Positions 41,406 through 49,449 of a stretch of 64,000 bases of DNA are shown here, piece after piece (the stretch's first letter is position 1; the number at the start of each line of letters is the position of its first letter). The position numbers were made by a program, and so were the translations under genes. The DNA lies in assembly GCA_947492375.1 (NCBI GenBank), contig CANLMI010000001.1, forward strand, positions 1,178,001-1,242,000. Direction: 5' to 3'. The notes beneath the pieces were generated by a model, which was given only the letters and a program-made list of their open reading frames with translations, was not told the DNA's origin and ran no database searches. Origin of the DNA: an uncultured Kordiimonas sp. (GTDB lineage Bacteria > Pseudomonadota > Alphaproteobacteria > Sphingomonadales > Kordiimonadaceae).

Positions 41406-42212
41406 TTACTTTCCGGGACAGCTGATAAACCAGTCTGTATCACCATCTTTATCAACTATTTTACGCATTGCAAGTACACGGCCGCCAAAACTATACTTAT
41501 GATCTCCCGCCCACTCATAAGATTGATCCAACAACTCCGCATAGTAATAAGCCGTGGCAGTAGTAGTTTTCAGCCTTATGTTGTTACTATTAGCAAGATA
41601 TGTAGAAGTATTACCAGAGATTGTCCAAGAACCGTCAGTGATCCATGCATCACTCAAGTTCCTGTAATGCATAAATAATCTTACCTTATATCGACAGCTA
41701 TTAGTGATTTTAAAACCAAAAGCGGACGACGTATTGTTGGAACGGCTACTAGGGGGCCTGTAATTATTGTTTGCGTTTTGAGATCTTTGATATTCATTAT
41801 TTAATTCTACTAATGCTTGACCTAGTGCCCTCATAGATTCACCGGGCTGCGCTAAAATTGCATTATTTCGTCCCCACTTTAAGTCTTTCAATTCTCCGTC
41901 TCGAACTTCTAAGATCACTTCAGTCCATAGAGAACTGTCATCCCAGTTGCTTATCCCATGCAGTTTTATTTTGATATTCGCACCGCCATAAACTCGAGAA
42001 ACTCCTTCAAAGCTTACCCTTTTATATGTGGCTGTTGGCCAAGCAAATGTGTAGAGTGTTTCACCGATGGCATCAACAAATTCTCTGTACCAAGACGTAT
42101 CTCGGTCAAGAGCTTTGACTGGTGTGACGTGCGCAATAGAAAGTATACAACAGATAAAAAATGTTGATACGACTTTACCTTTTGAAAGCCTTAAGCATGA
42201 TCTTCCCATCAA
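41406..42212 (-). CDS. Secreted protein with DUF1036-like C-terminal segment
   Basis: N-terminal signal segment; FGFKITNSCRYKVRLFMHYRNLSDAWITDGSWTISGNTSTYLANS...AYYYAEL. Confidence 0.5.
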   Translation of the reverse strand: MMGRSCLRLSKGKVVSTFFICCILSIAHVTPVKALDRDTSWYREFVDAIGETLYTFAWPTATYKRVSFEGVSRVYGGANIKIKLHGISNWDDSSLWTEVILEVRDGELKDLKWGRNNAILAQPGESMRALGQALVELNNEYQRSQNANNNYRPPSSRSNNTSSAFGFKITNSCRYKVRLFMHYRNLSDAWITDGSWTISGNTSTYLANSNNIRLKTTTATAYYYAELLDQSYEWAGDHKYSFGGRVLAMRKIVDKDGDTDWFISCPGK

Positions 42213-42406
42213 TCCCCTCTCTGCACCACTGCTCGATAAAACGTATCAAAGGTGCAAACATCACAGCCATGTCAGTCTATGGATAATTCAAACGAAAACT
42301 TTGTTCCGTGATACCAATCACACATTCACAAAAAATTCGCAGCCAGAGGGGTGCAGTAGGAGAGCGCAGCGTCTCCCCTGCCGAACAAGCGAAGCGCAGT
42401 GAGCAA

Positions 42407-42435
42407 CAAGATGCGTGTACTACACGCACATCTTG
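42407..42435. other. Imperfect inverted repeat CAAGATGCGTGTA/TACACGCA(CA)TCTTG followed by GCGTAAGTC, candidate oriT
   Basis: Read directly; in a non-coding region of a mob-bearing element. Confidence 0.35.
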
Positions 42436-42622
42436 CGTAAGTCGAAACTGTTTAAATGACCCCTGTACTACCTTGCCATGATCAATAGATGGTCCACGTA
42501 GTAATGGTGCAAACGTCTATCTCTGAACCGTCACATATCCGCTACAATCTGCCACTTCCTATACTGCGATGCACAAAACCGTCTTAACCAAGCTTTCATG
42601 AGTATGCACTATACTATTACCC

Positions 42623-42784
42623 ATGATTGGGACGGATCATTTCTATAAAGATAATACTATTTGGGCTTGGTGGGATACATCGGGGCGCGGTGTGTTTGAC
42701 ACAACAACAAATAACTTTGTTATTTGTTGTTACAGCTTATCCGTGGATAAGCGCGGTTTCTTAAAAAGTCAGGTGATGTCGTAA
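42623..42784 (+). CDS. Candidate 53-aa small protein
   Basis: ATG ORF MIGTDHFYKDNTIWAWWDTSGRGVFDTTTNNFVICCYSLSVDKRGFLKSQVMS* whose TAA overlaps the next ATG (TAATG); below the supplied ORF cut-off. Confidence 0.4.
   Translation: MIGTDHFYKDNTIWAWWDTSGRGVFDTTTNNFVICCYSLSVDKRGFLKSQVMS
42703..42731. repeat. Perfect inverted repeat AACAACAAATAAC-TTT-GTTATTTGTTGTT
   Basis: 13-bp arms, 3-nt loop. Confidence 0.85.
42735..42752. repeat. Perfect inverted repeat GCTTATCC-GT-GGATAAGC
   Basis: 8-bp arms; contains GTGGATAA, reverse complement of TTATCCAC (DnaA-box-like). Confidence 0.8.
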
Positions 42785-43422
42785 TGCCTGATGATTTTAC
42801 CTTTCATATTAAAGCCGTACACACACGGCGCTTAACTGAAGAGTTCAACGATCTTCAAAATGAAATTGCCGGCCTTGAAGTGGGGAAGAATAGCCGTTTT
42901 CTGTCAGGCTCGGCTGAACGTGTACGAAGCAATAGCAGGTCTGACCGTAAAGCTGGCCTCACGGCTCTAGATGTGTTGATGCAGGACGCTACGTATCAGA
43001 ATGCCTATCAACAAACTTACACTGCTCTTAGAGATACAGAAGCATTGCTTCATGATGCAATGTTGCAATCTCGAGAAAGGTTTGAGGAAGCGCGCAGGGC
43101 TTTACAGGATGCGAAAAATTCGGGGGCAAATGCTGACGAGCTAAAAAGGCTTAAACAGGATGCTACAGAAACTCAAAGTCAGTATGATCAATTGCTTGGC
43201 TATGACCGAGAATTACAAGCCATTCGCGATCATATGCAGGATGAAGATAATCCGCCGTCAAAAGAAGTTTTAGAAGACTATAAAGAACGGATTGGCGAGA
43301 TTCAGTTAATTGTTAATACACGTCCTGAACAAGCAACACAGCTAGAACAAACACCACACTTGCAACCTGTTGACACATTTACAGCAGATAGCCCTGCAAC
43401 TGACAACAAACCCGTTTTTTAA
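42784..43422 (+). CDS. Hypothetical coiled-coil protein
   Basis: Long charged helical segments; TAATG coupling with the upstream small ORF. Confidence 0.6.
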   Translation: MPDDFTFHIKAVHTRRLTEEFNDLQNEIAGLEVGKNSRFLSGSAERVRSNSRSDRKAGLTALDVLMQDATYQNAYQQTYTALRDTEALLHDAMLQSRERFEEARRALQDAKNSGANADELKRLKQDATETQSQYDQLLGYDRELQAIRDHMQDEDNPPSKEVLEDYKERIGEIQLIVNTRPEQATQLEQTPHLQPVDTFTADSPATDNKPVF

Positions 43423-43757
43423 TAGATTAAAGTTCCACATTTTTTTTCCAACACGGCAAGGATAACGCCACGCGGATGATATTCTCTGAATTTTTTTATG
43501 ATTTGCAGGATTTCATCACCAGCTTTCTCTGAATTTTTAAAATACCAGTTGTCAATGCATCGGCCCTGCTGTTTGATATTTTGCCTCGCAATTAATCCCG
43601 CCATGCCGATTGCCGTTCTGAAATAATAATCTTGCGCTTTACGCTCCCATTTTAGGAACTGCTCACCTGTAAAACCTTGCGCTAATGATTCCTGTGGATG
43701 GAATAGAGCAATAGCCATTGCTGCTATTGCGATGGTGAGGTGTTTTCCTGTCATCAT
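43419..43757 (-). CDS. Hypothetical secreted protein
   Basis: Signal peptide-like N-terminus MTGKHLTIAIAAMAIALFHPQESLAQ. Confidence 0.55.
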   Translation of the reverse strand: MMTGKHLTIAIAAMAIALFHPQESLAQGFTGEQFLKWERKAQDYYFRTAIGMAGLIARQNIKQQGRCIDNWYFKNSEKAGDEILQIIKKFREYHPRGVILAVLEKKCGTLIY

Positions 43758-43920
43758 AAGGGAAGGCTTATGTGTGTAAGGGATAAATACTGCAAAATGA
43801 TTAACGCGGCTTTTGCAAAGCCGCAGAAATCAATGCTTTCAGCGCGAACGTCCTAAAAACAGACAGACATAAATTAGATTTTACAGAAAGGTTCCCTTTT
43901 GAACACGCAAGGAGGTTTAT

Positions 43921-44505
43921 GTGAAACCGCAAAAATGTGATCACCGCATAGGATATGCACGTGTCTCAACCGATACTCAGACGCTTTACCAGTATACGGA
44001 TGCGTTAAAGGCTGCGGGCTGTGATTTTATCTATACCGATTTTGCCACCAAAGCCACGGCCCCCAACAGGCCGGGGCTGCAACAGGCTCGTTCTAAACTC
44101 AAGGCTGGAGATACTTTCGTGGTGCTTGCGATAGACCGCGCGTTCAGATCAACAATGGAAGGGCTGCTATTCCTTGATGGTCTGCACAAAGAGGGCATTG
44201 AGTTTCATTCGATCTATCAGAATATAAACACCCGCACGCCAGAGGGGCGAAAGTGGTTTATTTATTCCGTAGCAGATGCAGAATATGAGCAAGCAGTTAT
44301 ATCACGGCGTACAAAAGAAAAGATAGCGGCTGCCAAGCGGCGGGGGCAGCATTTAGGAAGGCCATTTAAGCTCTCTAAACGCCGAACAGAAAACGCATAC
44401 AGACTGTTCAGTGTTAAAGGCATGGATATGCATGCCATTGCTAAACGCTATCAAGTCTCTGCCCTCACGATAGATCGTGCCTTTAAACGTTATCGCTTGC
44501 TATAG
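43921..44505 (+). CDS. Small serine recombinase (resolvase/invertase), GTG start
   Basis: IGYARVSTDTQTLYQYTDALKAAGCD; HTH-type C-terminus GMDMHAIAKRYQVSALTIDRAFKRY. Confidence 0.92.
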   Translation: MKPQKCDHRIGYARVSTDTQTLYQYTDALKAAGCDFIYTDFATKATAPNRPGLQQARSKLKAGDTFVVLAIDRAFRSTMEGLLFLDGLHKEGIEFHSIYQNINTRTPEGRKWFIYSVADAEYEQAVISRRTKEKIAAAKRRGQHLGRPFKLSKRRTENAYRLFSVKGMDMHAIAKRYQVSALTIDRAFKRYRLL

Positions 44506-44506
44506 A

Positions 44507-45430
44507 CTACTTCGCAAATTTACTTTTACCGTCGACAGGGTTAACATAAAATAGTCCGCGCGTTTGAGCAGAACGTATCTTTGTTTCCATCGCATTGGAT
44601 AAAGATGTCATTTCGTTCAAAATAAGGGCGATATCTTCACCATCAAATAGAATAGTATTTTTCACATGACTACGTTCAAGCAAATGCAGAGCACCGTCAG
44701 TATACCCATTAACAGAAATAAACATTCCCCTACCATGCATATTTATTTCTTGTTTATGACAGAATGCAAGTAAGGGCTCATCACTTAAAGAACGGTCATG
44801 CCATTTGGCTTCGATATTATAAAACTCACCATCATATTTTACCGTTCCATCGATCTGTGTGCCCTTAATTCTAAAAGAGTCAGTAACCTGCAAACCAGCA
44901 TATCTCATCATTTTTGTTAAGAAGCTTTCAAACGCATATCCTCGTTTCTGAGCCGTTTCACTTCCCATAGATAATGTTTGAAAATCCAATCTCATCTCTT
45001 CAAGCGAGTTAAACTTCTCTTCTCGGGCTAATGCTTTGGCTCTTTCTTTTGTGTTTCGAGCCTTTGTTTTATTTATACTATTTTCTTTTCCAAACTTTAG
45101 AGCCGCAACTTTTTCTTTCGCCTTACTTAAATCAAGCTCCTGCCTTACATTAAACCAGTAATCATCAAATTGTGTCCATTCAGACAAAGTATCCAACATA
45201 AAGTTAAAATGAACCGTTCCGTTATCGGCACGGTCCGTAAGCGCATCAAAAACATCATCCACAATTTGGCGTCTAGAAAGTTCTTTACCTTCCCAATCTT
45301 CAACGGCTTTAAGTATCTGAGCAGGAACACTACAATCCTTTAAAAACCTATAAATTTCTTTTTTGGGCCAAAAAATAGCTAATATACAGTCTTTAAGCTG
45401 GCTTTTTAAAACAGGAGAAAAAATCTGCAT
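44507..45430 (-). CDS. Mrr-like restriction endonuclease-fold protein
   Basis: KRGYAFESFLTKMMRYAGLQVTDSFRIKGTQIDGTVKYDGEFYNIEAKWHDRSL (D...ExK nuclease motif). Confidence 0.75.
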   Translation of the reverse strand: MQIFSPVLKSQLKDCILAIFWPKKEIYRFLKDCSVPAQILKAVEDWEGKELSRRQIVDDVFDALTDRADNGTVHFNFMLDTLSEWTQFDDYWFNVRQELDLSKAKEKVAALKFGKENSINKTKARNTKERAKALAREEKFNSLEEMRLDFQTLSMGSETAQKRGYAFESFLTKMMRYAGLQVTDSFRIKGTQIDGTVKYDGEFYNIEAKWHDRSLSDEPLLAFCHKQEINMHGRGMFISVNGYTDGALHLLERSHVKNTILFDGEDIALILNEMTSLSNAMETKIRSAQTRGLFYVNPVDGKSKFAK

Positions 45431-45569
45431 GTTAGTTTAACTCTCATAAACATATTTTGGGATATGTAATAAGTATAAGCAAATACGGTTTTTTGCTATA
45501 AGTTTAAAATATACAACTACTACCAAGCGTCTGTAGCGGCTTTCAGATAGCAGGCGGAAGGCGCTTGGA

Positions 45570-45589
45570 TTTGCAGTGTACACTGCAAA
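45570..45589. repeat. Perfect 20-bp palindrome TTTGCAGTGTACACTGCAAA
   Basis: Read directly; intergenic within island. Confidence 0.85.
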
Positions 45590-45969
45590 GTTTATAAATT
45601 CGCACCTTCTGCTGCATTTAAAAGATAAAGGCTCACCGCAAATTAGCAATTCCTCGCGCATACATTTATATGGTTTTGTACGGGAAAGATTTTTACAAGG
45701 TGTGCGTAAGTAACACCTCCGCCCTTGAGGGGAGACATCTTGCCTCCCGCTTCCCCCTCTTGGTATTCGTGCCTAATCCCCCCAATTTTGGCACTTACAT
45801 GCTGTATTGTCTTTTCTCACGCTGGCGAGGAATTCATTCGCCGCATCGCCCCATAATGGCTTGACGATTTACAAAATACATGATGTTCTTTATTTGTTCT
45901 TTTGTAAAGGGCACCGTTTGAACAACGAAGAGGAACATCAATGAAACCATAAAAAGCCCAAGAAGGAGT

Positions 45970-46347
45970 ATGTCGATGGCTGAGGATATATTGGATATTG
46001 AATTTGAACATATACTTAAAGCCATATTGGATGACCAGCATACGCTTTGGGAGGCTGAAATGACTGCCCTTGAAACCCTGTTCGAAGGCTCTGATATGAG
46101 CGTGGAAGAACAGCGGGAATTTATCCAGACGCTCAATACGATTGTGGCCTGCATCATGGATATACAATTCCAGACCATAAATATGCGACCAGCCCATAAT
46201 ATTTGTGAACAAAAGCACAAGATAGGCGCTGAGCGCCCAGATCATACCGCAAAGCTGTTATACTCTAAGGATAAGAAACTCACCTCAACCTACACACAGG
46301 CAACTGCAAGCCCTCAAACACATGCAGGAGTGAAAGGGAGTCGATAA
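45970..46347 (+). CDS. Hypothetical 125-aa protein coupled to recombinase
   Basis: Stop TAA shares its last base with the recombinase ATG (TAATG). Confidence 0.6.
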   Translation: MSMAEDILDIEFEHILKAILDDQHTLWEAEMTALETLFEGSDMSVEEQREFIQTLNTIVACIMDIQFQTINMRPAHNICEQKHKIGAERPDHTAKLLYSKDKKLTSTYTQATASPQTHAGVKGSR

Positions 46348-47912
46348 TGCAAATCACAATGCGCCAGCCTGCGATCATCTATTGCCGTGTTTCTGACAAA
46401 GGCCAAACGGGTCTTGGAAGCCAAGAGCACCGCTGCCGCCAGCATGCAGCAGATCGTGATTATGATGTGGTTCAGGTTTTCTATGATGAAGCCTCGGGTG
46501 GCGGCGATTTTATGAAGCGTAAAGGTATGGTCGCTCTGATCAATTATCTGGATGATCATCCCCATATTAATTTTGTCGTGATCTTTGATGATATCCGCCG
46601 CTATGCAAGAGAAGCTGAGTTCCATCTAACCTTGCGCCGCTTGATGGAAGAGCGCGGGGCAAAGCGTGAATGTCTGAATTATAATTTTGAAGACAGCCCT
46701 GAGGGGAAGTTTAACGAAACGGTCAATGCTGCTGTCGGTCAGTTAGAGCGCGAGACCAATGCACGCCAAGCGCGGCAAAAAAAGATTGCACGGCTTGAGG
46801 CAGGATATGCTGTCTATAACAAGCCGCCTATTGGCTACAGGTTTATCAAGGCTAAGCATGGAAACAATAAGATACTGGTACGCCACGAGCCTACCGCCAG
46901 CATAGTGCAAGATATATTAGAAGGCTTTGCTTCAAACCGTTTTACTTCGCAAGCTGAGATCATGCGCCGCCTGAATGCAGACCCATGTTTTCCTAAACCG
47001 CAATCAACGGGCAAGATCAAGATTCAGAAAGTGACGGATATGCTCACTCAGCCGATCTATGCAGGGTATGTTTCTTCAAAAGAGCTGGGTGTGCCGCTGA
47101 CACCCGCAAAGCATGAAGGGCTGATCAGCAAGGCAACATATGAGAAAATACAAGGCAAACTCAAAGATAGCGCTCGCACGCCAGCAAGAAAAGACCTGAA
47201 CAAGGATTTTGTGCTTCGGGGTGCTGTTGCATGTAGCTGCTGCGGGGCTAACCTCAAAAGCAGTTGGTCAAAAGGGAACAAGCAATATTACGCTTATTAT
47301 TTGTGTCAGACAAAGGGCTGCGAGAAATACGGCAAGTCCATCCCGCGCGCCAAGATCGAAGGCGCGTTTGAAGACCTTATACACGATGTTCAACCGTCCA
47401 AGGTGATGATCAAGGCTGTGATTGCGCTCTGTAAGCTGCATTGGGACAAGCGTATTGATAACGCCAAGGCCAGCACTGCGGCCCTTAAAACCGAGCTGGG
47501 TGAGATTGAAGGGCAGGTCTCAAAGTTGATTGAGCGTATTGTCGAATCCGCTAATGATCGGGTGATCAGTGCCTTGGAAAACAAGATTGACGACTTGGAG
47601 CGTAAGAAGATGGTGATCCGTGAAAAACTGGAAAATACTCGCCAAATTCAGCCAACCTTCGAAGAGAGTCTAGAACTCTCGCTTAGGTTCCTTTCAAACC
47701 CCCAGAGAATATGGCGTTCTGGCATATTTAACCTGCAAAGATTAATGCTGAAACTGGTGTTTAGAGAGCCTTTACACTATTCTAGCGATGGTGGATATAG
47801 AACTCCAAAAACATCGTTACCATTCAATATGTTAGAAGGGAAATCAGGTGAGTTTTTACCTGTTTTGAAAGATGGTGCGGCCGAGAAGACTCGAACTTCC
47901 ACGGGAAATTAA
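46347..47912 (+). CDS. Large serine recombinase (resolvase + recombinase + zinc ribbon + coiled coil); annotated C-terminus is tRNA read-through
   Basis: AIIYCRVSDKGQTGLGSQEHRCRQHAADRDYDVVQVFYDEASGG; zinc ribbon LRGAVACSCCGANLKSSWSKGNKQYYAYYLCQTKGCEKYGKSI; last codons lie in antisense tRNA-Leu. Confidence 0.95.
   Translation: MQITMRQPAIIYCRVSDKGQTGLGSQEHRCRQHAADRDYDVVQVFYDEASGGGDFMKRKGMVALINYLDDHPHINFVVIFDDIRRYAREAEFHLTLRRLMEERGAKRECLNYNFEDSPEGKFNETVNAAVGQLERETNARQARQKKIARLEAGYAVYNKPPIGYRFIKAKHGNNKILVRHEPTASIVQDILEGFASNRFTSQAEIMRRLNADPCFPKPQSTGKIKIQKVTDMLTQPIYAGYVSSKELGVPLTPAKHEGLISKATYEKIQGKLKDSARTPARKDLNKDFVLRGAVACSCCGANLKSSWSKGNKQYYAYYLCQTKGCEKYGKSIPRAKIEGAFEDLIHDVQPSKVMIKAVIALCKLHWDKRIDNAKASTAALKTELGEIEGQVSKLIERIVESANDRVISALENKIDDLERKKMVIREKLENTRQIQPTFEESLELSLRFLSNPQRIWRSGIFNLQRLMLKLVFREPLHYSSDGGYRTPKTSLPFNMLEGKSGEFLPVLKDGAAEKTRTSTGN
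47871..47878. repeat. Candidate attR core GATGGTGC
   Basis: Overlaps the encoded 3' CCA end of tRNA-Leu; identical to 37920-37927. Confidence 0.75.
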
Positions 47913-47961
47913 TCCCACAGCGACCTCAACGCTGCGCGTCTACCAATTCCGCCACGGCCGC
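47873..47961 (-). tRNA. tRNA-Leu (GAG anticodon), CCA encoded
   Basis: Minus strand GCGGCCGTGGCGGAATTGGTAGACGCGCAGCGTTGAGGTCGCTGTGGGATTAATTTCCCGTGGAAGTTCGAGTCTTCTCGGCCGCACCA; 7-bp acceptor stem GCGGCCG/CGGCCGC, anticodon loop TTGAGGT. Confidence 0.95.
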
Positions 47962-48058
47962 ACAAGGTCGGGCGCCTACCTAGCAAGGAAAGCTGATCCC
48001 GGCAAGAAAAAAATTCATCAAATTGAAATAAATTACAGCTCAAAATTAAAGTAGCCGT

Positions 48059-48295
48059 TTAGACTTGTAGTTCGCTCATCATACGCGTAATCGATACGCC
48101 AATTTTATCGCCGACAATCATGATTTCACCGCGCGCGAACAGTTCACCGTTTGCATATATCCAACACTCATCTTCATGCCCTGCATCAAGATCGATCACA
48201 GCACCACGGCCCATTTTAAGAAGTTGGCGCACAGGCATGTGGCTACTACCAACAACAACCGTGATATCTACCGACACCCGATTTACAGCTTCCAC
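48059..48295 (-). CDS. fliN: FliN-family (SpoA/SURF) flagellar motor switch protein
   Basis: VSVDITVVVGSSHMPVRQLLKMGRGAVIDLDAGHEDECWIYANGELFARGEIMIVGDKIGVSIT. Confidence 0.85.
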   Translation of the reverse strand: MEAVNRVSVDITVVVGSSHMPVRQLLKMGRGAVIDLDAGHEDECWIYANGELFARGEIMIVGDKIGVSITRMMSELQV

Positions 48296-48485
48296 ATCGC
48301 TCTCCTACGCTTTCAAGTTTATTGAAATATTAAAGGTATTTTATATTTAACGCCATCATAAATATCTGACAATTCCATAATCACCACTCAATCTGTCTTA
48401 CGACATTATGGTTAGCAATATCTTAACCACTTGGTTGAAGCGAAATTTACTTGGCTTCCAATCATGAGAAGGTTATAGAGCGGAT

Positions 48486-49232
48486 ATGAGTTGTGCACAA
48501 AAATTGCCAGAGAATAATACCCCGTCGCTCGAATGGAAAATCAGCGATGGCCTTGTTATCTATCCAGAAGCGCTTGCCTTTATGGAAGAACGAGTTCGTA
48601 AAATCCGCGCTGGAGAGGCAAGTGAACTTGTCTGGCTTCTTGAGCACCCTCCTCTTTATACGGCAGGAACCAGCGCAAAACCATCCGATCTTGTAGACCC
48701 AGACCGGTTCCCGGTTTATGACGCGGGACGCGGCGGTGAATACACCTATCATGGCCCCGGACAGCGCGTTGTGTATTTTCTGCTGGATCTGAAAAAACGC
48801 GGTAAAGACGTTCGTAAATTTGTTTATAATCTGGAAGAAGTCATCATCCAGACACTTGCAACTTTCGGCATTGAAAGCGAGCGTAAACAAGGCCGTGTTG
48901 GCGTTTGGGTTGACCGACCTGATGGCTCAGAAGAAAAAATTGCTGCTATTGGTGTACGCGTGCGTCAATGGGTCACCTATCATGGTATCGCAATTAATGT
49001 GGAACCTGATTTGAAACATTTTGAAGGTATTGTACCGTGCGGTATCGCTGAACACGGCGTAACATCAATGACTGCTCTTGGCCTACCAATTACAATGGAT
49101 GACCTTGATGTAGCGCTGAAAACTGTTTTTGATGAAATTTTCGGTCTTGAGCCAAAAACAATGCTGTTTGACCCTGTTACGAAAGCGCCAGAAAAACCCA
49201 TTGAAGAAACGCATCCTGTATTTATGCTGTAA
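48486..49232 (+). CDS. lipB: Octanoyltransferase LipB
   Basis: [68 protein letters not shown]. Confidence 0.95.
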   Translation: MSCAQKLPENNTPSLEWKISDGLVIYPEALAFMEERVRKIRAGEASELVWLLEHPPLYTAGTSAKPSDLVDPDRFPVYDAGRGGEYTYHGPGQRVVYFLLDLKKRGKDVRKFVYNLEEVIIQTLATFGIESERKQGRVGVWVDRPDGSEEKIAAIGVRVRQWVTYHGIAINVEPDLKHFEGIVPCGIAEHGVTSMTALGLPITMDDLDVALKTVFDEIFGLEPKTMLFDPVTKAPEKPIEETHPVFML

Positions 49233-49449
49233 TTCGCGCGCCCCTCTCCCTTGACAGAACCAACGTGTCCATTTCCGGTCACACCATGTTCGATATTGAA
49301 CAGTTTCAATAATACCACTTTACACTGAAAATCATTAACGCATTGAAATTCCTTCACCTTTACCAAACCGTACCAATGGCACATCGCTTGCTTATAGCAT
49401 TTCATAAGTGATACACGGCAACTGCAACAGACTGGTGTGGAGAAAATAA

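Larger units (their letters stand above)
37920..47878. mobile_element. Integrative mobilizable island inserted at the 3' end of tRNA-Leu(GAG)
   Basis: Bounded by 8-bp direct repeats GATGGTGC (37920-37927 and 47871-47878); carries large serine recombinase, MobC, HUH relaxase, small resolvase and Mrr-like nuclease. Confidence 0.85.

Noticed and set aside
45817-46245. Minus-strand 142-aa and 128-aa ORFs
   Set aside because: Mutually overlapping shadows of the 45970-46347 gene, which is coupled to the recombinase.
47875-47912. Recombinase C-terminal residues GAAEKTRTSTGN as genuine protein sequence
   Set aside because: These codons are antisense tRNA-Leu; such AEKTRTSTG tails are a read-through signature, not a conserved domain.
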